Assembly (NCBI GenBank): GCA_023091735.1
Contig: JALKBU010001393.1
Span: 1-11,563 of the forward strand
Length of the DNA: 11,563 nucleotides
Source of the DNA: Trichomonas tenax
Lineage: Eukaryota; Parabasalia; Trichomonadida; Trichomonadidae
Direction of reading: 5' to 3'
The notes beneath the pieces are model-generated. The model was not told where the DNA came from. It worked only from the letters and a program-made list of their open reading frames with translations, and did not search any database. Made by a program: the position numbers and the translations under genes. Within the stretch, counting starts at the first letter, position 1. Each line of letters opens with the position of its first letter. Of this stretch, positions 1 to 7,329 are shown piece after piece.

Positions 1-326
1 GAATAGCATTTGCTGGATGTGATTCCTTCTTGGATACACTCACAACCATTATAAAAATAAAAACAGCCGCCTTCTCCATTGCTTTTTGAACAATTTGTGT
101 AAGAACAAGACTCATGAAGAACTAACGTACCTGTTCCTGGATTATCAAAGCGGATAACACCGATACCAACAATGCCTTTGAATTTGCAGAAACTGATATA
201 GTAATTGCCACTACCTGTGAACGAAGAATTTTTGTTAACGTAAAAATCACAGCCATTGCCCGGATAATATCCGAGCCACGAACAGCAAATGCGCAATGTG
301 AAATGAGGTGCTCCGAAGATATAAAT
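1..326 (-). CDS. Multicopy Cys/Asn-rich beta-helix-like protein, copy 1 (5' part, cut by window edge)
   Basis: This is an open frame of 108 codons reading leftwards off the window, and it matches codon for codon the start of the gene at 6272-7312. Shared stretches include YYPGNGCDFYVNKN, GSGNYYISFCKFKG and SCSYTNCSKSNGEGGCF. It differs from copy 2 at only a handful of residues (for example G-I against Y-S and D against A around the GVIRF stretch). The frame has no ATG of its own: it opens after a TGA at 329-327, and the only nearby ATG (330-328) is one base out of frame, exactly as in the other two copies. The alternating hydrophobic/small residues with Cys and Asn resemble right-handed beta-helix surface proteins, but I recognise no named domain. 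The gene is head-to-head with the gene at 653. The family relationship is certain; function and intactness are not. Confidence 0.6.
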   Translation of the reverse strand, partial: MYIFGAPHFTLRICCSWLGYYPGNGCDFYVNKNSSFTGSGNYYISFCKFKGIVGIGVIRFDNPGTGTLVLHESCSYTNCSKSNGEGGCFYFYNGCECIQEGITSSKCY

Positions 327-363
327 TCATTGAAGAAAGTCTAGAAAAATTACATTAAAATAA

Positions 364-376
364 TGACATTTGTAAA
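364..376 (-). promoter_or_regulatory. Variant initiator-like element of copy 1
   Basis: Read on the minus strand this is TTTACAAATGTCA, a form of the TTTACATGTCA element with two extra bases. Its last A lies 33 bases before the ATG at 330-328. The same sequence at the same distance precedes copy 2. Promoter function is inferred from position and recurrence. Confidence 0.35.
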
Positions 377-601
377 TATCTCAATATTTTCTGAATTATT
401 CAAATATTTGTTATATTTACATGAAAATATATATATGAATCGAGAATTCACCCAAGAACAAAAGAAAACGCGAATGCATTAGGAAAAACAAAAAAGATTT
501 TATATGCATTGGTAAGCGTGCTGTGAAATGTTCCATACAATTGTAGATGAGTCGTTTCATATTTCAGTTGACATATAAACAATTTATTTGCCAAAAATAA
601 A

Positions 602-612
602 TTTACATGTCA
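602..612 (+). promoter_or_regulatory. Initiator-like element TTTACATGTCA
   Basis: This element ends 40 bases before the ATG at 653. The same 11-mer, or a one-base variant, lies in gene orientation 16-40 bases upstream of the genes at 4412, 6099 and 10069. The TCA end resembles the trichomonad initiator, in which the A is the transcription start. If transcription starts at A612, the 5' UTR is about 41 bases. The 10-mer TGCCAAAAAT sits just upstream at 589-598 and recurs at 4350-4359. Confidence 0.5.
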
Positions 613-652
613 TGCGTAAAATTTTGAAAATTTATTCGAATAAATAAAAAAA

Positions 653-2395
653 ATGAAGCGAACTCCGATAGTTTTCGTTCGCCTCAACCAAATAACAAAC
701 GTAAACGCGACGACACAGAACAACCAAGCGTTCGAGCTCGTTGTGAAGCTCCTTCCTAACACGAGAGAGGACCACACGCAATTATACGGAACGAGGACAT
801 TGCTGACAGACATAACATGGTCATTTCCAATGAACAACATCGAGTTAGAGCAGATTTCGCTCACTCTTCGCTTAAATACAAATATTACGCAAGATGTGGC
901 AAAATTAACTTTGCCATTGAAGTGGTTTAAGCCAGATACAGTCGTCAGGGAGGTATATCCTATGCGTGGCATCGTCCAGCAGTCTCCTCAGATAATGGCA
1001 GACTTAGATGTGCATATTTCAGCGAATGGAGACGCCCCATTCACAGCACAGCCTTATACTCTCGCTGTAATTCCTGCCTGGATGACAACACAGCCAATTA
1101 CTAAGCCGCCAGGTGCAGCATACGCAAATGTTCAAATTAATTCACAACAGTGGGCCAACCCTTATGAACCTCAGCCTCCTTATGTTCCTGCAGCTCCACA
1201 GATACCTGAAGTGCCATATACGACGACATCACTGCAAAGACGCCCGTTAATTCAGCAAATCAAACCAAATGCGAATCCATTCGGAAATCCTCTCCAAAAC
1301 AACGGACCTCATATTATGCCAACATCTGCACAACATTTGAGTCAGCAATATGCTCCACAGCAGCCAAAGCAAAATACGCCAATTGTTCCTCATATTGTTG
1401 CGGGTCCAACGATGCCAGCGCCGACACCTCTGAGACATCCTGTTGTCAACGCACCAAAGATTGTTGAAGAAAAAACAAAGGAAGAAGTCACGGAATATGG
1501 TCATGATCCGCAACAAATGATCAAAGATAAGAGAAAGCGCAGACTCGAAGCGGAAGAAGAAGAAAAGAAGGAAGAGGAAGAGTTCACATATGAATATGAA
1601 GAAGTTATAGATTCCGAAGAAGAAGAGGCAGCAGAAGGCGAACAACAAGAAGAAACATCAACTCCAACAGAAGAACAACCAGTACCAGAAAATCAATATT
1701 CTTATCCAATGCAATATCAAATTCCTGTTCGACCAGGACAGCCATCACCACAGCAGATGATATTTATGCCACAGCCAATCCAAGGAAGTCCACAGCAGCC
1801 ACAAGTTGTTTATCTTCAAGCACCTCCTCAACAACCAAGTGTTCAACAGCCTCAAGTTTTATATTTGCAAGCTCCTCAGCAACAAGGACAGCCTCAGTTA
1901 CCACAGCAGCCTCAAATAGTTTATTTACAACCAGCTTCATCTCCACAGGGACTTCAGCAGCCTCAGCCACAAGTTGTTTATCTACAAACACCGCCAGGTT
2001 CACCACAGCAAGCTTATCAAGCTCCATATTCTCAACAGTACGGTCCAACTGGTTCTCCAGTTATTATTCAGCCTCAACAGCAAGTTCCAATGCAGCCAAG
2101 GCCTGCTGATGCACCAGCAAGAGTTGTGAAACCCCAAACAATCCAGCAGCCTCCAACTGTTGCTCAGATGCAGCAAAGGCAGGTTAATACAAACACAAAG
2201 ATTAACGATAATGGTGCTCCAACAGATCTTGGTGTTTCTGTACAAGGTGACGAAGTACCGATATCTTCAGTCTCCAGCGGTACAATGAATAATCCAAAGC
2301 TTGATGATGATTTACAAGACCTTGAAATGGATCAAGCCAAAAGATCAAACAAGAGTCATGCGGACTTGAAACAAGGACTTTTGACAACAAACTGA
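653..2395 (+). CDS. C2-like domain protein with long P/Q-rich, acidic and YLQ-repeat tail
   Basis: The 580-residue protein has three parts. Residues 1-145 look like a compact beta-sandwich of C2 type: hydrophobic strands such as FELVVKLL and ISLTLRL, then LPLKWF and a final ADLDVHIS strand. I do not see the aspartate clusters of calcium-binding C2 domains, so any membrane or protein binding would be calcium-independent. Residues 150-265 are P/Q/N-rich. Residues 270-340 are highly charged, with KDKRKRR followed by long Glu runs. Residues 360-510 are again P/Q-rich and carry four PQ-[VI]-[VL]-YLQ repeats at 383, 400, 420 and 439. There is no signal peptide or membrane span. The ATG start follows the upstream element by 40 bases. 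The C-terminus is charged and convergent with the gene ending at 2518. The tail is probably disordered and may be a multivalent scaffold or condensate-forming region; the precise role is unknown. Confidence 0.85.
   Translation: MKRTPIVFVRLNQITNVNATTQNNQAFELVVKLLPNTREDHTQLYGTRTLLTDITWSFPMNNIELEQISLTLRLNTNITQDVAKLTLPLKWFKPDTVVREVYPMRGIVQQSPQIMADLDVHISANGDAPFTAQPYTLAVIPAWMTTQPITKPPGAAYANVQINSQQWANPYEPQPPYVPAAPQIPEVPYTTTSLQRRPLIQQIKPNANPFGNPLQNNGPHIMPTSAQHLSQQYAPQQPKQNTPIVPHIVAGPTMPAPTPLRHPVVNAPKIVEEKTKEEVTEYGHDPQQMIKDKRKRRLEAEEEEKKEEEEFTYEYEEVIDSEEEEAAEGEQQEETSTPTEEQPVPENQYSYPMQYQIPVRPGQPSPQQMIFMPQPIQGSPQQPQVVYLQAPPQQPSVQQPQVLYLQAPQQQGQPQLPQQPQIVYLQPASSPQGLQQPQPQVVYLQTPPGSPQQAYQAPYSQQYGPTGSPVIIQPQQQVPMQPRPADAPARVVKPQTIQQPPTVAQMQQRQVNTNTKINDNGAPTDLGVSVQGDEVPISSVSSGTMNNPKLDDDLQDLEMDQAKRSNKSHADLKQGLLTTN
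1793..2002 (+). repeat. Degenerate YLQ repeat array inside the P/Q-rich tail
   Basis: Four copies of a 17-20 residue unit centred on PQ-[VI]-[VL]-YLQ start at residues 383, 400, 420 and 439 of the gene at 653. Linkers are rich in Q, P and S. At the DNA level CAGCCTCAA-type and TATCTTCAA-type words recur with synonymous variation, so the array is old rather than freshly expanded. It could serve as a short linear docking motif in several copies. Confidence 0.8.
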
Positions 2396-2517
2396 TATTT
2401 ATCTATTATTGTTTAAAAATCAAATATTCGATTTTGTTTTTCAGTTCTAGATTTTGAACTTAAACTTTGCGTTAGTTATAAAAAAACATATATTTATCAA
2501 AATAACAAACAACTAAA
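2396..2517. other. Convergent 3' spacer
   Basis: This is a 122-base AT-rich gap between the stop codons of the converging genes at 653-2395 and 2518-4011. I see no hairpin terminator or RNA gene. The 3' UTRs of both genes must end within it or overlap. Confidence 0.5.
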
Positions 2518-4011
2518 TTAAATTTCATCTGATTGCGTGCTTAATTCACCGCTATATTCAGAGTTATCACTAACTGAGTTTCTAATAATGATCTGCTTTG
2601 CAGCTGGTAATCTTGATGTGTCATATCTCTGAGTTGTATCTTTAATAACAGGCGCGTTTGGAATCTTAATTCCTCTTTCCCAAACTATTCCTGTTTTGGC
2701 TTTGAGATCTTTGATTTTAATCTCCTTGATATCTGTTAATTGTATTTCTTCTGGTTTCGTTTGCTCATACTCATCTTCTGCTAACATAAGATATTGGTCA
2801 TCAGAGACTGATTTGCTGAGCTTGAAAGTTATACAAAGAATGATATTGATGACAATTTGCATGAAATCGAAGATCAGTTGATCAATCCAAAGGAAAGGAT
2901 TACTGAAAAGGCTCGTTATAAGTCTCGCTGTAATGAAAATGCAGCAAAATACAACAGCCCAACGAAGAATAACGTACGTTTTATACTTAGCATATATAGG
3001 TGTTGTCGTTGGGGAAACACCTGAATTTGCGATGATATAAAGATGCGCTATGAAGTGAATATGAGTCTTATTAATACTGATAACAAGTTCTCTAACAAAC
3101 AGCATAATAACGAAGAGACTGATTAAATGAATAACAATTTCAACTTTTCCTAATGTCGTTAATGTTAAAACGCAGCTGCAAATTGTGAAAATTAAAACAT
3201 ATATCAACGAAATAAAAACATCCTTGAATGATAAGCTCGTTCTATAGACACACCAACCTTTGATAGATAGAAGAAGTGTGATATACATTCCCGCATTATA
3301 CAAGAAACTAAAGATCAATCGAACAGAAGTTAATAAAGGAGCTTCGTCAACTTTATCGAGTATAATAAGTTCATAAAAGAATGATAAATGATACCCTATA
3401 CCTAATATGAGTGATGTTGTAACAAAATAATGGATTTTCACGTTCTTTCGAAAATGGCAACACCAATTAATCAGCCAAATTACAAATGTTATGCATAATG
3501 CTACTGCCAATGAGAATTGGGACCAATCGCCGCTAATCCATCGTGAATCTAAGAACGAGTTAGGATTTCGAAAAATTTGTGTTAATTGTACCATCGTTTC
3601 ACTGTTGTTACAGTTATACACTAGTGGAGTATATGTATCTTTATCGGTAATATAGCCTGAAAATGTGAAATTGTTCGAGATTGGAACTAATGTTCTAATT
3701 TTTGGAATCGGAGGAGCACCGCGACAGAATTTCGAAGCCGAAGCTGATAAAAGGAGTTCAATGGGAAACTCTTTTGATGATAAAAGCGTATAATATAAAT
3801 TTGGTGTTAATTTATTGACGAATGTTACGTTGTAAGTTCCGTTTTTGTTGAAACCAAACGATTCGAGGAGATACGCATCTTGTGCTATGTAAATATTGTA
3901 AGTTGATCTATAAAATGGAAAAAAAACGTAAAACGTGATAAAAAATGTAAATTTTATTTTGAATTTTCGATTTTTAGACAAAGCTAATTCTAATAAATAA
4001 TAAAAACTCAA
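2518..4011 (-). CDS. Seven-span membrane protein, GOLD-domain seven-TM (GPR107/TMEM87/GPR180-like) type; 5' end unresolved
   Basis: Counting from TTG at 4011, a hydrophobic segment at residues 21-33 after a Lys-rich stretch looks like a signal peptide. A luminal region of about 130 residues follows. It begins with SFGFNKNGTYNVTF, typical of a GOLD-like beta-sandwich, and has Cys96 and Cys134 plus several N-glycosylation sites. Seven membrane spans follow near 166-182, 194-216, 229-252, 264-286, 291-312, 346-367 and 376-397. The KGWCVYR motif after span 3 is typical of this superfamily. A charged cytosolic tail of about 100 residues ends the protein. Family members act mainly in Golgi/endosome traffic, with some at the surface. 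The frame has no ATG before residue 140. Upstream in frame it reads back to an ATG at 4041 followed directly by TAA at 4038. A missed 5' exon, a nonsense mutation or non-AUG initiation are the alternatives. The assignment rests on topology and motifs. Confidence 0.6.
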   Translation of the reverse strand: MSFYYLLELALSKNRKFKIKFTFFITFYVFFPFYRSTYNIYIAQDAYLLESFGFNKNGTYNVTFVNKLTPNLYYTLLSSKEFPIELLLSASASKFCRGAPPIPKIRTLVPISNNFTFSGYITDKDTYTPLVYNCNNSETMVQLTQIFRNPNSFLDSRWISGDWSQFSLAVALCITFVIWLINWCCHFRKNVKIHYFVTTSLILGIGYHLSFFYELIILDKVDEAPLLTSVRLIFSFLYNAGMYITLLLSIKGWCVYRTSLSFKDVFISLIYVLIFTICSCVLTLTTLGKVEIVIHLISLFVIMLFVRELVISINKTHIHFIAHLYIIANSGVSPTTTPIYAKYKTYVILRWAVVFCCIFITARLITSLFSNPFLWIDQLIFDFMQIVINIILCITFKLSKSVSDDQYLMLAEDEYEQTKPEEIQLTDIKEIKIKDLKAKTGIVWERGIKIPNAPVIKDTTQRYDTSRLPAAKQIIIRNSVSDNSEYSGELSTQSDEI

Positions 4012-4034
4012 AATAAAAAATTGCCGAATGTTAA

Positions 4035-4045
4035 CTTACATGTCA
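4035..4045 (+). promoter_or_regulatory. Orphan copy of the initiator-like element
   Basis: CTTACATGTCA matches the element in 10 of 11 bases, but it points away from the minus-strand gene that starts beside it, and no plus-strand gene follows for about 350 bases. The core ACATGT is palindromic, so it might work in reverse. On the minus strand it contains the ATG-TAA pair at 4041-4036. Confidence 0.3.
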
Positions 4046-4384
4046 GAAAAATCTTTAATTACCAATACACGCCGAGATAGAGAGTTGAAACACCTCTAAC
4101 ATTATTAATCATCAGATAATTATAAAAATAAATTAGCAATACACTATAGAATCAAATATAGTAATATTTAGAAAATATATTCTTAGATAACCTGATTAAT
4201 ATCACAAACATTTTAAGTATAATTGAACAAAGTCATTAAAATTAGTTTATTTATTGCTCTTTTGTTTTATATAAATAAATATAGTTGGTTTTAAATATAT
4301 ATTGAGATAAGATTGATTTTATTGATGAGAGAATTTGTATTTATTTACATGCCAAAAATTGATAAATAAGTCAAAATGTATTCC

Positions 4385-4395
4385 TTTACATGTCA
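4385..4395 (+). promoter_or_regulatory. Initiator-like element TTTACATGTCA
   Basis: This perfect copy of the 11-mer ends 16 bases before the ATG at 4412. If transcription starts at A4395, the 5' UTR would be 17 bases. An out-of-frame ATG at 4399 would then be only four bases from the cap, which favours the ATG at 4412. Confidence 0.5.
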
Positions 4396-4411
4396 GAAAT
4401 GAAACAACAAA

Positions 4412-5563
4412 ATGAAAAAGAAAGGCTCTCCAAAGCGCGAATTTGGAAAGGGCCTTGATTTATTTTTCGCTCCAAAAACACCGTCGGTTCCAAAAGAAAC
4501 AAAACCGCCCGCAAAAGAACGCGTTGAATTGTTTACTTGGTGTGATCCTTCGAATATTCCATTTTTTTCAAGGCAAGAATATACAGAAGTTGAATCGTGG
4601 ATCGTTAATTTCACGCACAAAACACCTTTTTGTGTCTTATTTGGTCCTACAAGTTCTGGCAAATCTCGAATAGTTCAAACTATATCAACGCGTTATTGTT
4701 TGCATCTAATTGAAATAGATTGTGCATCAGCGAAAGATGTTAAATCATGTATTGATATAGCAAGCGAAGCAACTCAATCACGTAGCGTTGGTTCGTTTAT
4801 TGGAACAGAAAATGAATCACAGGCATCGATAAAACCAACATCAACGGTTGTTTTTGAACATATTGATGCATTATTTACTGCAGGAACTAAAATATCTACA
4901 ACATTGGTGAACTTATTATCTTCATCTCGAGTTCCTATTATAGCAACATGCAATAAAAACTTCTTCAAACCAAATGATTGGCTGCGAATAATCTATGTAC
5001 CTAAAATAATCGACGCTTTCTCAATCCTAAAAGAATCAACTTGGTTTAAATTGAGTAAAAATCCACAACAGACAGAATTAAACGTGCAAAAGTTGCTATA
5101 TATGACAGATAACGATATGAGGAGAACATCATTACAATTAATGTTCAATGACTCAGCAGAAAAATTATTAACACCAGATGAGCAGATATATCACTCATTA
5201 TATAATGAATCCACAGGAAAATCAAATATAGATTTATCTCTTTACCCTGAATATATGGATTTACTAACAATAATTGATCCGACCGATCTTTTTTGGACGT
5301 CAAAAATCAAACCAGATCTTCCATTTAAACCTCTTGATCAACTTGATGCGGCCTGTTTGGATATATATGATAATATATTACAAAAAATTCCAATTCCAAG
5401 AACTACATTCATGCCTGTGACTGAATCATTTGAAATCATGGCAACTGCCACCCAGAATGCCCAATTTAAGACGAGAACGCTTAAAGTTTTACCATTTTCG
5501 AAATTCATTCCAGTATCAGATCAAGAAATAGAATTCTATTCAAAACTGAATGTATATCATTAA
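4412..5563 (+). CDS. Small Elg1/ATAD5-like AAA+ clamp-loader-type protein
   Basis: The 383-residue protein has a clear AAA+ core: Walker A GPTSSGKS at 78-85, a Walker B-type strand VVFEHID at 146-152, a sensor-1 region PIIATCNKN at 175-183, and the sensor-2 DMRR at 235-238 typical of RFC-type clamp loaders. The FE-x-x-D form of Walker B is like that of Elg1/ATAD5 rather than the DE of RFC1-5; here the next residue is His instead of Glu, so hydrolysis may be weak. GKGLDLFF at 12-19 resembles a PCNA-interacting PIP box lacking the first Gln. The C-terminal 130 residues are probably the helical collar. Such proteins load or unload PCNA during replication and repair. It is much shorter than animal ATAD5. 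It could instead be an RFC1 or Rad17 relative. The ATG at 4412 keeps the basic PIP-like N-terminus and follows a good promoter element. Confidence 0.65.
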   Translation: MKKKGSPKREFGKGLDLFFAPKTPSVPKETKPPAKERVELFTWCDPSNIPFFSRQEYTEVESWIVNFTHKTPFCVLFGPTSSGKSRIVQTISTRYCLHLIEIDCASAKDVKSCIDIASEATQSRSVGSFIGTENESQASIKPTSTVVFEHIDALFTAGTKISTTLVNLLSSSRVPIIATCNKNFFKPNDWLRIIYVPKIIDAFSILKESTWFKLSKNPQQTELNVQKLLYMTDNDMRRTSLQLMFNDSAEKLLTPDEQIYHSLYNESTGKSNIDLSLYPEYMDLLTIIDPTDLFWTSKIKPDLPFKPLDQLDAACLDIYDNILQKIPIPRTTFMPVTESFEIMATATQNAQFKTRTLKVLPFSKFIPVSDQEIEFYSKLNVYH

Positions 5564-5625
5564 TATTATTATGTATTTTGTGTTTTAAACATACTACTAT
5601 ATATTTTAAACAAAATTAACAAAAA

Positions 5626-6099
5626 TTAGAAAGGCAATCTATGAATTTTGCAGAACATTAACCAGTCATCCATAGTAATCTCTGTCTTTGTCAGCCAGTT
5701 TCGATCGAATTCATCAATAAAGTCTTCGCAAAATCTCGCATTTGGAACGTGCCCGAATTTCCCGAAAAATTGCTGTAGTTTTTCTACTGTTATCGTGTCT
5801 TCGTCCTCGTTTCCCGCAATTAAATGGAATATATAGCGCCATCTTTTTTCTCTATTTTCAGCAATCATCTTTTTTTGCTCTGCAATTACGTCAAGAATCT
5901 GTTGTATCGTTACTATCTTCTTTGATGGGTGAAAATACTCGTTTCCTGGAATACTTATCAAATCGAGAACGCGAACCGCGTCTTCTCGCTGTAATTGGCC
6001 TTCACAATTTGTATCAAAGAGTCTGAATATGTTTATGACTTCCCTTTGCCAGTCTTCTTTCTGCTTTTCTGTGAATTCTCTATAGTTAAATAATGACAT
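5626..6099 (-). CDS. EF-hand calcium-binding protein
   Basis: The 157-residue protein is soluble and mostly helical. One near-canonical EF-hand lies at residues 18-46, with loop D29-T-N-C-E-G-Q-L-Q-R-E-D40: the Asp, Asn, Glu, Gly and Leu positions fit, and the last position is Asp instead of the usual Glu. A degenerate hand lies at about 88-112 (acidic NEDED followed by TITVEKL). A third with an altered loop lies at about 125-150 (DRNWLTKTEITMDD). It is therefore a three-hand, calmodulin/calcineurin-B-sized protein in which probably only the first site binds calcium well. No myristoylation signal or membrane span is seen. The ATG at 6099 lies 40 bases from an initiator-like element, the same distance as for the gene at 653. 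It is divergent from copy 2 of the multicopy gene. The specific target is unknown. Confidence 0.75.
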   Translation of the reverse strand: MSLFNYREFTEKQKEDWQREVINIFRLFDTNCEGQLQREDAVRVLDLISIPGNEYFHPSKKIVTIQQILDVIAEQKKMIAENREKRWRYIFHLIAGNEDEDTITVEKLQQFFGKFGHVPNARFCEDFIDEFDRNWLTKTEITMDDWLMFCKIHRLPF

Positions 6100-6139
6100 T
6101 TTTGGAATTCGTTTTGATAAAAACTGATATTAAAAACTA

Positions 6140-6150
6140 TGACATGTAAA
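6140..6150 (-). promoter_or_regulatory. Initiator-like element of the EF-hand gene
   Basis: The minus strand reads TTTACATGTCA, ending 40 bases before the ATG at 6099. It also marks the left limit of similarity with the segment starting at 10105, so the duplicated unit appears to include this neighbour's promoter element. Confidence 0.5.
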
Positions 6151-6221
6151 GGATGGTCGTTATTTAATTTCTGTCACGTAAATTTAACAAATATTTGAAT
6201 AATTCAAAAAATATTGAGATA

Positions 6222-6234
6222 TTTACAAATGTCA
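6222..6234 (+). promoter_or_regulatory. Variant initiator-like element of copy 2
   Basis: TTTACAAATGTCA ends 33 bases before the ATG at 6268. It is identical in copy 1, and copy 3 has TTTACGAATGTCC at 10189-10201. It is the natural candidate for the promoter of the family. Confidence 0.35.
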
Positions 6235-6271
6235 TTATTTTAATGTAATTTTTCTAGACTTTCTTCAATGA

Positions 6272-7312
6272 ATTTATATCTTCGAAACACCTCATTTCAC
6301 ATTGCGCGTTTGCTGTTCGTGGCTCGGATATTATCCTGGCAATGGCTGTGATTTTTACGTTAACAAAAATTCTTCGTTCACAGGTAGTGGCAATTACTAT
6401 ATCAGTTTCTGCAAATTCAAAGGCATTGTTTATAGCGGTGTTATCCGCTTTGCAAATCCAGGAACAGGTACGTTAGTTCTTCATGAGTCTTGTTCTTACA
6501 CAAATTGTTCGAAAAGCAATGGAGAAGGCGGCTGTTTTTATTTTTATAATGGTTGTGAGTGTATCCAAGAAGGAATCACATCCAGCAAATGCTATTCTTC
6601 TAATTATGGCCAATTTAGTTATGTTTATTTGAATTATGCAAATTCACAATCTCAATATAAGCGAAATTCATTGATTTTATCATCAGTTGATTTATGCTCA
6701 TATGATAAAACTCCTCCTGGACAGGAAGCTATTTATCAATATAATGGCATTCAACAAATCTCATCAATCAACGTCACAAACTGCAAAGGTCAATACACAG
6801 CTGCACTATTCTGTATTAATTTTTATCAGCAAAGCATTGTTTATTTTTCTAATTTTGCGAACAATACAAAGACAGATAACTGTAGTAGTAATTCCATCAC
6901 ATATTTTAGTAGTAGTCAAGATAGTACTGCATTCATCATATCTAAGTGTTCATATTACAACAACAGCGAACTTAAATCAGGCGGTCGCGTTATTTATGGT
7001 TATTCTTCAATCAACATTTCACACTGTTGCATCAAAGAAAACACACTCACATACACATTCTATGTTGAATCAGGTCAAAAATTGTTTGCTTCTAACTGTT
7101 TCATCGACCGCGATAACAAATTTGGTGAAGTTAGTATTACAAACAAAGTCATCAGTACTAATCAATGCTTTTTTCATTTTTCAACGAACGAAGAATCATT
7201 TGAAAATGAATCTTCTCCTTCGTGTGCTATCAAATGTTCTTCGCACTTTATCAAATCTCGTTCAATGATTATATCTTATGCTCTTTCTTTTTTCATATCT
7301 TTCAAACAATAG
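6272..7312 (+). CDS. Multicopy Cys/Asn/Ser/Tyr-rich beta-helix-like protein, copy 2
   Basis: A 346-codon open frame ends at TAG 7310-7312. The protein is rich in Cys, Asn, Ser and Tyr, with short repeats of the form [SI]-x-[NY]-[VIF]-[ST]-x-C such as INVTNCKG, IISKCSYYNN and INISHCCIKEN. This is the spacing expected for rungs of a right-handed parallel beta-helix, as in large protist surface families. Many N-x-S/T sites are present. The last dozen residues are hydrophobic but short, so no clear membrane anchor exists. The frame has no ATG: it opens after TGA 6269-6271, and the ATG at 6268 starts another frame that codes a signal-peptide-like 27 residues and stops. The first in-frame near-cognate is TTG at 6302. 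Copies 1 and 3 have the same arrangement. A shared frameshift with decay, or non-AUG or shifted initiation, could explain it. Surface role is inferred. Confidence 0.6.
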   Translation: MYIFETPHFTLRVCCSWLGYYPGNGCDFYVNKNSSFTGSGNYYISFCKFKGIVYSGVIRFANPGTGTLVLHESCSYTNCSKSNGEGGCFYFYNGCECIQEGITSSKCYSSNYGQFSYVYLNYANSQSQYKRNSLILSSVDLCSYDKTPPGQEAIYQYNGIQQISSINVTNCKGQYTAALFCINFYQQSIVYFSNFANNTKTDNCSSNSITYFSSSQDSTAFIISKCSYYNNSELKSGGRVIYGYSSINISHCCIKENTLTYTFYVESGQKLFASNCFIDRDNKFGEVSITNKVISTNQCFFHFSTNEESFENESSPSCAIKCSSHFIKSRSMIISYALSFFISFKQ

Positions 7313-7329
7313 CAAATCAATATTCAAAA

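Larger units (their letters stand above)
1..424 (-). repeat. Inverted copy of the multicopy gene unit (arm 1)
   Basis: The reverse complement of this segment aligns without gaps to 6174-6597, including about 98 bases of 5' flank before the ATG. Similarity stops near 424, just beyond a TTTACATGA stretch, so this arm lacks the outermost 34 bases of flank found in copies 2 and 3. It continues past the left edge of the window, so its full length is unknown. With 6174-6597 it forms an inverted repeat around roughly 5.7 kb. Confidence 0.85.
4012..4411. other. Divergent AT-rich intergenic region
   Basis: This 400-base spacer separates two divergent genes. It holds a TTACATGTCA copy at 4036-4045, a weaker TTTACATGCCA at 4344-4354 and the full element at 4385-4395, all in plus orientation. 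Two short minus-strand frames from ATGs near 4100 end at the same TAA, at about 4066. I see no tRNA or other structured RNA. Confidence 0.5.
6140..7329 (+). repeat. Multicopy gene unit, copy 2
   Basis: This segment aligns with 10105-11297 over its whole length (about 1.19 kb, direct orientation) and with the reverse complement of 1-424 over 6174-6597. Similarity begins at the TGACATGTAAA element and ends in CAAATCAATATTCAAAA, 17 bases after the stop codon. I see no terminal inverted repeats, transposase or target duplication, so spread by segmental duplication or gene conversion is more likely than transposition. Confidence 0.85.

Noticed and set aside
1247..2245. Minus-strand frames opposite the P/Q-rich gene
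   Set aside because: They are mirror translations of CAG/CCA/GAA-rich low-complexity DNA (runs of Leu, Phe or Val/Glu), with no independent coding signal.
6687..7268. 193-codon alternative plus frame inside copy 2 (and 10655-11236 in copy 3)
   Set aside because: It is retained in both copies only because they are near-identical. Silent changes fall in third positions of the main frame, and the product lacks the Cys/Asn repeat pattern.
6140..7329. Possibility that the multicopy unit is a transposon
   Set aside because: There are no terminal inverted repeats, no recognisable target duplications and no transposase or reverse transcriptase-like sequence; the boundaries look like those of a duplicated gene with its promoter.
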